Positions 12,069 through 24,259 of a DNA stretch of 64,000 bases are shown in pieces. Location: NCBI GenBank assembly GCA_009363875.1, contig CM018690.1, positions 16,943,692 to 17,007,691 of the forward strand, read 5' to 3'. The notes beneath the pieces are model-generated. The model was not told the DNA's origin. It saw only the letters and a list, made by a program, of their open reading frames with translations, and ran no database searches. The translations under genes were made by a program, and so were the position numbers. The stretch is from Mikania micrantha. Its lineage: Eukaryota > Streptophyta > Magnoliopsida > Asterales > Asteraceae. Every line of letters begins with the position of its first letter. The stretch's first letter is position 1.

Positions 12069-14796
12069 TATCACACCCCAAATTTTCAACTAACGGAATC
12101 ATACCGTTTGGGACGTGACAAACCAGGATCTCAGATCATTAGACATAACGAAGACCTCTATATGATTTTCAAACATAACTTTGGTCTTAATTGAAAAATT
12201 CAGAGTTTAAAACATTGCGGAAGCGTGTGAAAACTAATAATAGAAAGTAACAGTTGCAAAACCATAAATACAATGTTCAATGTTTTAAATCAACAACTAA
12301 AGTAAACTTGTATGCATGAGACTCAACATCGTAGTCCCTGCTTCTCCTTGCTTGTGCCTTAGTGTCCTGAGAAAACATGTAAATCAAGTCAACACAAAGG
12401 TTGGTGCATACACAGGTTTAAGCATTCACAAATGTTTGAAACAACAGTTTGAATATAATGTTTGCAGATAACATAATCACACATGCATAGTCATGATAGC
12501 TAGTCATATATATTATTTACATAAGTGGTCGACACCGAAGCTGACTGTTGCATGCTAACGCATGTTTTGCCTTGCCACTATTGTCTAGCACAAACAATAG
12601 TAATGTGAATTGGCTAGTCAAACACTTGCGTAGATCCCATCTACCAAGTGAGGTTTGTCAAACCTAATAGATCTATTTCCAATTACCACGCTTTGCACTA
12701 CGACAAACTAAATGGTTCGAAATGTAAGGACTTGTAATGCTATGTTTGCACTCAATGTAAACAGCTAACTCATGCAAGTGATATGTATCTAAAAGTGTTT
12801 GTTGCACATGTTTTCTCCCCCAAAACAGTTAAAATAAGAAAGGGGTCGTGTACGCACCTTTGAATGTAGCAGAATGATCAAACACACGTGAACTCGCGTA
12901 GAAAATCTTCTACGAAGAATCTGTGTTTAAACAATTACATTGTGTTATTCGGGATGTCGTTTTGTGCTTGAAACCACATACGTGTCAACACACGTATGTT
13001 AGAGTGTTAGAAATGTGCATACGTATGTATGCGTAACTTTGAAATCGTTCAATAAAATCATACAATCGCTTATGATTTTATAAGCGTAATTATACGCGAT
13101 TTCGTTTTCGGGTTAAAATGTAAATTTTATTATCTTATTTAATTCAGGATCTCGTTACGATTCCAACGCAACTCGAACGGATTAAAACGGAGTTAGAACA
13201 AAGATTTTACGATTAACACATCAAAAATGGTTTCCAATATCAAAAACAGCAGCCCTCGGGTTCGAACCCGGGACCTCCCTCTTCAAACACAACCACTCAA
13301 CCAATCCAGCCCTCTCAACATTTGCAATAGAGCATCAAAATTAAATCTTTTAACATTTGATTACCCAGTTCCCCTATGTAGTATTAATCGAATCATATGG
13401 TTCCAATTGGACCTCGATTTGAATCCGATCGGGCTTGTAAACATAGGGCTTCGGTTCAGAGCACCCAAACAAGTCCTAATATGGTTCTAATTTGAAATAT
13501 TACAGTACCATAGGTCAATTAATCTAATGTATATATATTCGAACCCTAGTTTCAAACCCAAAAATCTATTTGATTAAATTCCGATTTGTTAGAACTCGAA
13601 TTCATAGGGTTTTTCTTCTCTGGATCAAACCGGGACTACATGTGTAGTTTAATCAGATTATTGAATTCAATTAAGTCGAAATCCCTAATTCGTTCTATCT
13701 TACAAACCCTAGAACTTGAAATCATTCAATTCAGTGTTAAAACTCAAAATTGATTTAGGAATATCCTTAATCGAAATCCTCTGAAGTTACAGGTAACATT
13801 TAATTTAATCTTTAACCTAGTTTGCAACAAAATCCCCAATTCGTTTTTGTCAAGAACCCTAGATTCCAAAAATCACGAAATTCGTTATTGTTTCATAGGA
13901 TCAACATAGGGTTATTCTTAATCGGGGTTTTCTGAAACTTCCAGTACCATTTAATTTTATTTTCATACCCATTTAGATCAAAATCCCCAAAAACGTTTTC
14001 TTCAAAAACCCTAGAAATCGAAATCAATAGATTTATGTTTGTTTCATGAAATTGGCATGCGAGTTAGTTTAGTAGAATGTTTCAGAAACTAATGATGTTG
14101 TTTGATTTAACTTTCAAACCCATTTCGACCCAATCCCCCAAAACCGTTTTCGTGATGTAGGTATTAAATTCATATAATTCGATGATTTCAGTCAAAATTG
14201 ACTTAGGTTTAACCTTAGTCGGCCCTTTTAGGTGTTGTAAGATCGATTACTTACCTGATTTGATATTGAATTGGTGATGTTCAACTTAAAGCTTCAATTT
14301 CGGCCACCTCTAAGTCGATGCTTCTCTTCGCAGGTTCTAGCTTCGAATTGATGATTGTAAACACCTCTAAAGATGCCGAATGGTGTATGCTAGAGTTTAA
14401 TTAGATGAATTATGATCGGCCTATGAGAATTTGATACCCATTTCGAACGGTTACAACCTTTGGGTTTCATTTTGAACTTAAATGGCTGATTAATGACTCA
14501 ATAACGTATTTTAGATGTTAATCATCCATAATGTAATGATTATAACTGGTTTAATTCGAGTATAACTACCTATGGATGTGAAATTTGAATTCAATTTGAT
14601 GTTCTAGTCGAAATTTTGTCTAATGAAAGTCAAAATTGACACTTATAATCATTTACAAATTTGATTTTTATAAATTAAGTACTTTAAAACTGATTTTGTT
14701 TGATTTTAACCCTTCGGGTTTGATTTTGTTCGATTTTGAACACTTTCTGTTAATTTCTGGTTAACAGGGTTAACCCGAAATTTCCGGATTGTCACA
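12069..14796 (-). mobile_element. Solo LTR, family 1 (Tekay-like)
   Basis: It starts TATCACACCCCAAATTTTCA (the canonical TG of this family mutated to TA) and ends GGATTGTCACA. The exact 5-mer ATTTG flanks it at 12064-12068 and 14797-14801. It is alignable by eye over most of its length to the LTRs at 37685-40258, 50373-53358 and 59561-62546. No internal region is present, so it results from LTR-LTR recombination. It lacks the TGGGCC array of the 50373 copy. Confidence 0.93.
13248..13316 (-). other. tRNA-like Pol III promoter module in LTR (copy A)
   Basis: On the - strand an A-box-like GGATTGGTTGAGTGGTTG is followed by the B box GGTTCGAACCC at tRNA-like spacing. The same module recurs at the same LTR position in the other family-1 copies. 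It is not a functional tRNA: the acceptor stem does not fold. It looks like a SINE or tRNA relic captured by the LTR. Confidence 0.55.
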
Positions 14797-15185
14797 ATTT
14801 GTCTTCCCCAAGCTCCTAAAACTTAAGTGGTGGACATCAATCTTCTTCTTTTCTCAAGCAATACTCCTCCTGTTAGAACCAAAAAAATGTATTTTTTTCA
14901 AAATTCCTACCTGGAAAAATGGTGATCAAGGCGGCGATCATCGGAGGCTAGAATATTTGCTCCTAGCCTTGCTTGCGATAGTTCCTATGGTTTCGATGAT
15001 ATTTAGCATAAGGTCAGGGTGAATTTTTTATTCTCATACAAAATCGATGTTTTCATACGTAAAGATGAAAAAAGCTTATATATACCAATAATTCTTATCA
15101 AAATTTGGATCCAAATGTAATCGACACGTATATATCACATAGTCGAATATGATCTTTTAAGGTTTACTGTTAAAAATCAAATTAC
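14797..15185. other. Unassigned, possibly Helitron interior
   Basis: The only ORF (14789-15022) overlaps the LTR edge and has no recognisable content. The sequence leads into the Helitron-like 3' end at 15186. Confidence 0.4.
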
Positions 15186-15218
15186 AGCCCGCTGCGAAGC
15201 GCGGGTTGCTCCTACTAG
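15186..15218 (+). mobile_element. Helitron 3' terminus
   Basis: A GC-rich hairpin (CCCGC...GCGGG, 15188-15205) is followed after 8-12 bases by CTAG at 15215-15218 and then T. This is the plant Helitron ending (hairpin, CTRR, insertion before T). The matching 5' end was not identified. Confidence 0.6.
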
Positions 15219-15840
15219 TTAAATATAATAATCATATTAAAACTTATATTTTTAGAAATTAAATAATAAACTATTAGGTTCTTTGTTAATTTATACTTTT
15301 TAAATATTCTAGTAAGATAATATATTTTTTTATCAACTATCACCTTTTCTTCACTTATATTAATATTTAACTAGGTTTATTTCCTCCGCGCGTTGCGGTG
15401 ATTTATCACAGTACACTTCCAGATCAGGTTTATATATAATTTGCAGAAGCATAAATTACATAGCAAAATCAAATTTTTCATCACGAACTCTATACAAAAT
15501 TTTCATAAAAACATAAAATCAAACAAAATTTTCACAAATATGTTATAAAAATAATAGAAAATTACTCACAAAATCTGTCCCACCAGCAACCAATCGTTTA
15601 AATTAAAAGAAAAACCAAATCTCTAAGCAAATCTATCAAATTTAATACACTTATCTCTTTTTATTACTTTTCAAAGTTAAAAAAATCTGATGGTCTACAT
15701 CCAAATTTTCAAAACGTTACAACAAGGATCGGTCACCTAAATATTATAATATATAATATATATGTATATATAAAATCAATGGACCATCAATTATATAATA
15801 AGATTATTTTTACTATTTCTTTTCATACCTTTTAATTATA
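15219..15840. other. Intergenic between Helitron ends
   Basis: A/T-rich with no coding signal, apart from the inverted Helitron-like terminus at 15371-15400. Confidence 0.5.
15371..15400 (-). mobile_element. Helitron-like 3' terminus, inverted
   Basis: On the - strand a short hairpin CCGC-AACGC-GCGG is followed by AAACCTAG and then T. The body would run rightward toward 15840, but I cannot identify its 5' end. Confidence 0.45.
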
Positions 15841-18351
15841 TCTTCTACTTCTAATAAAGAAATAACTTTTTATGCCACTTGTCAAACAACTAAGGTGTCC
15901 ACATAAGAAAATTGACACGTGTCAATACAATATCAAACCTTCAATTCTTGCATTTCTAATTACCCGTTTTCCTTATGCGCGGATCTAAACCCGGGCATTT
16001 CTTAGACGCGGATCCTCGCCTCTACGTCAGATTTCAGAAACCCTAATGTTCGAATACCTATCTCCATCTATGCCTCATCAATTTTAGGCTTTCAAACCAT
16101 ATCTTGCAAGTAACAATGGTTTTCCATCATCTGTTTCTCAAAATCCTGATATAGTATACAATGATTTTGATATAGGATTTATCGGTTTGTAGTGAACATC
16201 GTTGTGGTGTTTTGTTTCTAGCACATCAAATGAATCGACAATTGAATTTGAAAAATGAATCCGTTTTGATGCAGGCTTTCAGCTTTTTATTTTATTATCT
16301 ATTGAATCACTTTTAGAATTCAGCAATCGATATTTTCTGTAAATAAGTCTTGAAAATGGGTTTATTGTTCGATACAGAGCATTTGACAAATTTAATTTCT
16401 AATTCTACATCTGGTTAGAATTTTCATCCTTCGGGTTTTTAAATACTAATTCTCGAAACCATTTGTATCCCCTAATATTGATGATGATGATGATGTTGAA
16501 GTTGCAACTCCTGCTAGCAATTTTGAGTTAATTTTTCCAGATTAAGATGAAGAATTTCGTTATTTTTACTCAGATCCATGTGTTTGTTGATCTTTTTGTT
16601 AATGATTTGGAATCAATTTTTGTATGGATTTTTTTTCTTCTAAAATCAGATGAAGCAAAATCATCAACGTGTGTGTGATAAATTTTTAGGTTTATCTCCT
16701 AAGGTGTATATGATACTTGGGCTCTAGGAGGAGGAGATGTAAGAAAAATCATCAAAACCCCGACTCAGGGTCACACATTCTCCAGGTCCTAAGAGATCCA
16801 GTGCCTAAATACCGACTCATCCCGTAATTGCGTTATCGGATCTGAGCCAGGAATGGCCGTTAGTGGACACCACCTTCACCGTTGTTCGCAAATCAGTTAT
16901 CCAAAATTTGGACTAGACCTGATTCCTAATTAGTGGCTGGACTAATTGGTCATATATTTGGACTAGACCTGATACTTGCATGAGATACTTAAGGTTATCC
17001 CATTTGGCCATTTCATCTTCCCCATATGAATGATACAGTTTGCAAAAAGTATTTAATGATGTTTTGTTTCATTAAGTGTATAAAGAGGATTTGGAGGTAA
17101 TACCTCAATTGTGATCGGAGAAATGTTGTTTCATCTCCATAAGGTGCGCATTAATCAAATTCATTTGTACACGTATGTTAATTATAATTCAAATTCAAAC
17201 ATAGAAGCAACTGATGCAACTTTGTATACTTTTGTTAGACAATGGAGCTTCAGGAACAATAAATTTGAATTACACGAAAGCATATCAAAGCTCACATTAT
17301 ATACATGTTAACATCTATACATATATGCATTCATATGAACTTGTGTTGACTTTTTTTCTTCTTTTTACATATTTTTTCTTGTAGTTTTCTTCAATTACAA
17401 GAAGTGGGCTATCAATGAAACTTATTGTAGATTTTTCAAATTAAGATAGAGCAAATTTTCATTGTGCATTTTGATGAGATATGTGGCAGTCGCCACTAAA
17501 AATCATATCATGTCTAAAGTAGACCTCACCTTTACACTATTAACCATTAATTAATGCACGGTTTGGGTGTTTTAGGTACATGTTGTCGTTGTTTTACACT
17601 TGATTTTACATACTAACATGTTATTTTATCATCTGTCATCTATTGATTTATCTTAAGAACTTTTGTTTTCCAATTATATGTATATAATACTATCTCTAAA
17701 TAAATATATGTAAATATGGTAGAGTGCATTCAATTATAACTGCATATAGCATTTGTGAACATCCTACACTTTTTGTAAGTACCATCACATATCTTATTGT
17801 TACTTACCATATGCATCATATTAATTGTAGTAATATTACAATTTGACACTTCTACATCATTTGGCTTATAGATTCTAACTGTTTAAACTCAGTTTCTAAC
17901 ACAGTTTCTTCAGGGATTAAAAGAAAATCGGTGTTGACATTTGAGTGTTTTTTAATTACTTAGGATTGTTTAAAAATAACACTTTATTTGGATATATATA
18001 TTAAACATTTTGTATTGAATTAAAAGTGCCAAAACTTAGACAAGTTATATGTTTCGGTTTTTATAAATCATATAATTTAGGTTTACTCAATATATATAGC
18101 TTCTAAAGGTGTAAACAATTTTGAACATAATCACCCCTATAAACCCAAGAACTTAAAAACTTATAATTTGTCACCAAACATTTTATGCTTATATGTTACA
18201 ATAAACATTTGTATGTATTCTGAAATGAAGTGTAATTTTTACTTTGTCATTATTATATATAATATTTGTAATTTTGTAAATTAGAAATAGCTATGACTTA
18301 TTTTGTCGTTTTTTATAATCAGCCCGTGTATTACACGGGATTCTAACCTAG
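15841..18351 (+). mobile_element. Non-autonomous Helitron
   Basis: The 5' end TCTTCTACTTCTAATAAAGA follows an A and is the TC-start typical of plant Helitrons. The 3' end has the hairpin CCCGTGT-ATT-ACACGGG (18323-18339), then TTCTAACCTAG, followed by T. Insertion between A and T, 2,511 bp length, and the absence of Rep/helicase coding sequence make it a non-autonomous copy. The interior from about 15960 to 16120 and 16730 to 16920 is less A/T-rich and could be captured gene sequence, but I recognise no protein in it. Confidence 0.75.
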
Positions 18352-18358
18352 TATAGTA

Positions 18359-18511
18359 ATATTCATTGATACAATCTTATATGATATATAGGTTTACAAT
18401 ATTTAATATTCATTGATACGGTCTTATATGATATAGTCTTATATAATATATGGGTTTATAATTAATATTTAATATTCATTGATACAATCTTATATGATAT
18501 ATGGGTTTATA
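18359..18511. repeat. Tandem repeat, about 3 copies
   Basis: The unit contains ATATTCATTGATACAATCTT followed by ATATGATATATGGGTTTATA. It recurs at about 18359, 18409 and 18472 with variable spacing. Confidence 0.75.
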
Positions 18512-19606
18512 ACGTAGTTTGTAAATATAAAATATCATAACATGTCATGTATCTTTTCTTTGATTGCTATATTAAACTACTTTATATATTTTCAATAAAA
18601 ATGGCTATAGAACACTAAAGTAATCAACTGCAAAACTTGTATTTTCGTTGTAAACTGATCAACTAATAACTAGCCATATACTTGTTTGACAGTATTTTAA
18701 TATTTTTATGATAAAAATATATTTCTTCACATTATAAAGAGAATAGTTTTTTAATATTAAAATACAACTCATTTAACTTATAATAATTATAATGTTGTTC
18801 ATTTTGAAAAGAATAATGCTTAAAATATTTCTTATTTTATAAATTTTATTTCTCAGTCTTTTATTACAATTTTATTATTCACATAGTGTAAAAAACACTA
18901 AAGATATTATTTCAAATTTTATGTTTCATTCTCAGTTTTTTACCGTATACTTATTTTATTTTAATATTAAATATCATTTGACATAAATAAATAAACGCAA
19001 TAAGAAAAATCATCTTATAATACTATTACTCAAGGGTAAATTACCTTCGGATACCAATTTTTTTTCTTTCAACATCAATTTATTTCTTTTCATTTTCTTT
19101 TAATTATGGGACTTGAACCTTCACAACTTCAAATCATCATTAGAAACCATCGTGTAACTTTTATAAACAATCATGTATTGCCAAAACTGTCATAAATAGT
19201 CTTAATAACCATAACAAACCACCTTGTAACAGCCAAAACTGTCGCAAACCACAGTAACTGGCGAAAATTGTCTTGTAACTATCATATATAACCATCATAA
19301 ATAAGTATGTAGTTTATTTTAAACGGTCTAAATTTTGTTTTAAGAAGATTAAAGAATAGAGAGACGTAGCATATATATATATACGAAGGTAAACGTCAAT
19401 GCACATAATTCATTTACATGCAATACATTTTGTATTTTAGTAAGTTTAATAATTATTTATTAGTGAAACAATAAGTAGTATACTGATATTGTTTATGCAA
19501 CATTATTGGAGTTCATTAGAAAAGATTTGATTGTGCGCTGTAAGAATGTCTTTTGTCGTAACCTAAAAATCAAAATAATATAATTAGCTGAGCAGTTGAT
19601 GTGTTC

Positions 19607-19906
19607 AGAGTAAATTATATAAAGATCACAGTAAAAAATGTTTTTTTCCAGAATTTTTTCTATAGATTTATAACATTATTTGGAAAATTTTAATTAAAAA
19701 AATTAAAAAGACGCCAAGTGAATTTTTTTAAAAAAAATATTTTATAAACCCACGTAAAACATATGTAACGTCGCGCCCAGATGTTACGTATGTTTCACTC
19801 GGCGTTTTTTAAATTTTTTTATAAAAATGTGCCAAATAATGTTATAGACAGGTAAAAAAAATTCATAAAAAAACGTTTTTTACATGATTTTCATAATTTC
19901 ACACTA
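19607..19906. mobile_element. Foldback MITE
   Basis: About 85 bp at the left (CTATAGATTTATAACATTAT...) are the inverted counterpart of about 85 bp at the right (...ATAATGTTATAGACAGG), around a centre with AAGACGCCAAGTG / CACTCGGCGTTTTTT. No TSD was found, so the superfamily is open. Confidence 0.65.
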
Positions 19907-19935
19907 AGAATGGGTTTTCAAATTATCTTTTCTCC

Positions 19936-19979
19936 TATGTATGTATGTATTCATGCATGCATGTACGTATGTATGTATG
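19936..19979. repeat. (ATGT)n microsatellite
   Basis: Imperfect ATGT/ATGC tetranucleotide run. Confidence 0.85.
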
Positions 19980-20020
19980 ATTGGGAATTAAATATAACAC
20001 ACTCTTATTGTATTAACCTG

Positions 20021-20290
20021 TAAAACTCCGCCAAGATAATATCAAATCTTGGATTTTTCAAACATCATTAATTGTGGCACATCTACGATATTTTCTTCTT
20101 TTATGTGCATGTGTAAATTAATCATCAGTTAAAAGTTAACAATGTTGCAAGTCAAAAACTTATAACGATGTTAACTTTTTAAGGGTGATGAATTTATACA
20201 AACACATAAAAGAAGAAAATATTGTGCATTTATTATAATAATTTTCAAAAAAGATCCAAGATTTGACCTGATTTTGATAGAGTTATTTAA
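20021..20290. mobile_element. Foldback MITE
   Basis: Left arm words CAAATCTTGGAT and ATATTTTCTTCTTTTATGTG recur inverted on the right (CACATAAAAGAAGAAAATAT and ATCCAAGATTTG). The arms are about 120 bp with a short centre. No TSD was recognised. Confidence 0.65.
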
Positions 20291-21199
20291 GTTAGTATAA
20301 TAAAAATGAGTTAGCAGCCATTCCATTGAGAATAAGCAAATACAAATTAACTTTTTATGAAAAAGATAGGGATGATTTTGTGACATTGTTCAAACTAAAA
20401 AAGGTTTAATAGCTTCTGGTCACCATTTTGCATTTGGAAACTCATGTGTATTACTTCTAGAGAAAAAAAAAATGAATTTTCTGTATTTATTGAATTTTTT
20501 TTAGTAAATCAAGTTCCTTCATTTTTCTAAATTGATTAACTTTTAAACGGTTAATCATTTTTCTAAAAGAAATTACACAATTAAATAGACAATTTTATTA
20601 TCTTTAATTTGAGTATAGTTTTACTATAATTTTTTATTGTTTTTTAAGTAGTCCGTGATTTTAATATTTGATCTGTGATTACGGGGATGTGATTATCCCG
20701 TTTGTCCTTGAGTATTGCAATTCTTTTACTTGGTCTATTATCTGATTATTAGTCCGTAATTATTCTGTTGATACTTGTTTATGTGTGTTAAATGCTGGTC
20801 TAGTTCCTTCTTAGGCTTCTCATGGTTTCTCTCATTTGTATGTTAGCCACCCCTATATAGTCACACACACACATAAGTAAGGTTTAATTGTTTGCAAACT
20901 ACTCTTATTTTACTTTACAAATATTCATGCTACGGGTAAGATTTATTGTGTATAGTTGTAGTTATTGTAATATGTTTGTATTTTTGTTTGTAAATGTTAA
21001 AAATTTTAAAATATAATTAACTAAATTGGTCATATATGAACCCTTTAGTGTTTACTGAATATAATTTATTTGTAAAATTAACTTTTCAATTTTGATTATA
21101 TATATTTTTCAAACCGTAGAAAAAAAAACTCACTAGATTATATATTTATTTAAGTATAAATAAAAATTAAAAAATTAAAAAAAAAAGTCGATTCATGAG

Positions 21200-21335
21200 C
21201 CGGAAGACTCCATCAAAGCAGCAAATCCATCCTATCATAGGTAGGGGTAAGATTTTTCTTCATCTTCCTCCCCTCTCCCAACCTCACTTAAAGTGTGATA
21301 TTATTGGGTATGTTGTTATTGTTGTATTTATTAAA
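21200..21335 (+). mobile_element. LINE (RTE-type) or SINE 3' end fragment
   Basis: The sequence has the frequent plant 3' tail pattern: GGTAAGATTTT...CCTCCCCTCTCCC...ACTT...AGTGTGATATTATTGGGTAT, ending in a TTG-type simple repeat (GTTGTTATTGTTG). I know this tail from RTE-type LINEs and the SINEs that share it. The 5' part is missing. Confidence 0.5.
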
Positions 21336-21379
21336 GTATAAGTTCTCTAAGTTCCTAAATCGACTCGTTTTATTCTTCA

Positions 21380-22514
21380 TTGCCCATCAGAAAAAACCTT
21401 GGAGCTTGTCATGAACAAGGACTCTCTGCAGTAGCTCTGGATGACCCACTCTCTCCCAATACCCAAACTTTTACAAGAGTGGTGACAGACCAACAAGCCA
21501 GGTTTCCTGACCTAGAGCCTTCCAATACAGAGGTTGACCCTAAAAGTTTTGAAGGGGTCAATATAGTGGAGGCTGCCACTACTGCTGAACCTTCTCAGGT
21601 TCTTCAGGCCAGTTGTACAGACAATAGGACCTCCCATGTGGCAACTCAAATTGCTGATGACTTCTTTGAGGTCATCCTCAATGAGAGGAATCCAGGGAGC
21701 CAAGAAACCATATCTGGTGGTGGAGGTGCAGGAGCTAGGCTCAGGACTCCATCGCCCCATGATTCCACTCCTGTGGATGAGGGCACTACAGCACAAGAAT
21801 TGACGGCTACCATTTCTACACTTCAAGACAGGGTAGCCCACCTAGAAGCTGAGGTTTCTACCCTGAGGCTGCAGGTCCAAGCCAAAGATGCTACCATCTT
21901 GGACCTTCAGCACCGCCCCCCAGTCATCTTTCACCCATTCTACCCTGATCCCAGCTAGGTGTCCTCTATTTCCCTTCATGCTTCCAAAAAGGGGGAGAAG
22001 GTACAACCTATGGGATCAGAATCTCCAGCTAAAGAAAAGAAAGAAGCTGCTCAGGAACCCACTCCATCCCTAACCAATTTGGATAGTGAATGGGATGAGT
22101 TCCTGGGTACTTATTTTCATTATTCTAGCTCATCATCCTCCTCTTCCGAACTTGTAGGGGCTTCCATAGAGACAGAGCAAGAGCTTACATCCAACATCTC
22201 TATGGAGCCCAGGTCCTCTGATGGGATCCAACAGTCCCCTTATGGGACTACAACCAAGGTTACCATGGATGAACCCATTTAAGCAACCACCTTCATATCC
22301 ATGGAACCTGTGTCCCTTCTTGGGACAATGGCTGATGAAGACCTCTCCTCTATTCCTGAGTTCTCTGAGGACACTACAAAGGAGCCTTCCAATATGGTTG
22401 GTCAACTGGAGGAGGTAGTGAATGCTAAGGTTAACTCCGAAGCTGCAGCTGCTTCCGAAGGCGCATTCATCTTTAAGGTTACTTCCTTAGAAGAACCATT
22501 GGCCAATGAACCAA
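21380..22514 (+). pseudogene. Unrecognised ORF, segment 1 (interrupted coding sequence)
   Basis: The frame has no credible Met start and contains in-frame stops at 21956-21958 (TAG) and 22280-22282 (TAA). The residues are Ser/Thr/Glu/Pro-rich with one coiled coil (about residues 135-175 of the first stretch; HLEAEVSTLRLQVQAKDATI) and a Ser run. Coding texture is strong compared with surrounding DNA, and the frame resumes after the retrotransposon at 30536. It could be the extra ORF of a retrotransposon (for example the env-like or accessory ORF of a large copia element) or a host gene fragment. I do not recognise the family. Confidence 0.6.
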
Positions 22515-24259
22515 TGATGTCGACAGAGCTTAGTTAATAAACTAACTAAAAACCGACTCTAAAACTAGACAAAAAGTAATAAATCTAGACTCTCTAAAAC
22601 CTAAGCTACCGACAGGCAAGTGTACCTATCGTATGTAGCAAGACAAAAGTAAGTCCGGATATCGAACCCACAGACTTCTACAGACTGTACTAACTAGACT
22701 CAATGACTTATCTATAAAAATTTGTACTTAACTAAAATAATAATAAAGAAGGGGGGGTTTTCTAGTAAAACTAATAATGACTTAAATAGACTAAAACAGA
22801 CGAGCAAACAAAGACTAAATCAGAGGAGAAAAAGAAACACTACCTAGGCTTGAATCATATACATGCTTGACAAGTTTCTATCGAGGATTGGAACTAATGT
22901 GATACCGGGATCTTATATTACTAAACTCACAGGAAATCTAGAGCACCCTCGACCCTTCTCAAGGATAGTCAACTAAAGTTCCTACAAGCCGTTAAACCAC
23001 CGGATACATGGATTTCCCTCACAGGTCATCCAACTATTTATGAAATATCCACTAGATTATCTACCTCACAGTATAATAATCTCAAAACACCTAAGAAATA
23101 ACCGTTAAACAATCTACCTCACGGCGCGACAGTTACAGTTCACTTAAATGCTAGGGACAACTTGGATTTTCCTATTGGACTCAATAAACAAGGTTTAATA
23201 GACAAATTAGATTGATCTTCTCACGAAGGCTCTAACCTAGCAATCTAAAAACCAAGACTTATCGACAACTTCTCACCTCACGGCTATTAAAGTTAGTTGC
23301 ACATCTTAATCGTCTAAATCATAACAAAACATTCCTATGAATCACTCGGCCTAAGCAACTCATCTACTAATCAAGAACACACAGTAATTGATTCTAGCAT
23401 GCACCTATTTCGCGACAGACAATCGCCAAGACACATGAGGAACATAACATCAATCATTCAACAATCAAAGACATACATATACATCCAATATTCAAAACCA
23501 AATCTTTAAATCATAAATCCATCACATCATATTGTTCCAAAACCGAATCAAACCAAAATCAAACATGCATAATCTTCTAACCTAGATAGTTCTAAAAGTT
23601 TAGCCACAAAACATCATATGAAAACAAACCATAATCTGTTTAATGTGTGAAAACATAAGATTCAAAGAGAAACTAAGAGAAATAAAGAAAACCGAATGAA
23701 GAACACCCGAAATCTTCAATCCTAAGCCTTGATTCTTCAATCCAGTGCTTCCCAAACCTTGAGATCGCCTCTAATCGCCCCTAGCTGTCTCTCTGATCGT
23801 TCAGAATCGAATCCCCCTCCTTCCAGCCGTTTTCCCATGTTAAACTCGAAAAACTGCATTCTTAACCCTGTCGCGTAACGCGACAGGTCCCTCTAACCCC
23901 TCGCGTAGCGCGACAGGTTCTTCTACCCGACAAAATAGTCGGGTCAACCGGCATTATTAAGTGAGGGGCATTTCAGACATTTCCACCTGTCGCGTAGCGC
24001 GACAGGGTTTCTTGTGGTCCTCGCGTAGCGCGAGGAGTTGAAAAATCCATAATTCTTCTACTTTTGTCTTCGGATTTGTTCTCGACCAACTGGGAGCTCT
24101 ATTTCTTGATCTTTTGCTCCAAAATGATATGTTTATTACCTGCAAGCATAAAATTACCAAATTGTGAAGAACCAGCATAAATCGACTCTAAAAACTAATA
24201 AACTGTACAGAAACTCGAAAGAAACAAATAGAAAAATAGATGTGTTTTGCAACACATCA
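22515..24259 (-). repeat. Athila-like element 1, 3' LTR
   Basis: 1,745 bp. Nearly identical to 28787-30530. It carries the TGTCGCGTAGCGCGACA-type hairpins at 23867-23887, 23900-23917, 23986-24006 and 24019-24035. Confidence 0.95.
23867..24035. repeat. Cluster of CG-rich hairpin palindromes
   Basis: Four short palindromes share the core TCGCGTAGCGCGA. The first (23867-23887) pairs ten bases with its right arm across a single central base. The same motif recurs in the internal region at 25699-25826 and in the other LTR at about 30138-30306, where one copy is mutated (GCGCAACGGG). Confidence 0.85.

Larger units (their letters stand above)
18352..21199. other. A/T-rich intergenic with repeats
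   Basis: No gene. It contains the tandem repeat, two foldback MITEs and a microsatellite listed separately. Confidence 0.6.

Noticed and set aside
13261..13275. GGTTCGAACCC as a tRNA gene
   Set aside because: No closed acceptor or anticodon stem; repeated inside LTR copies, so it is kept only as a tRNA-like module.
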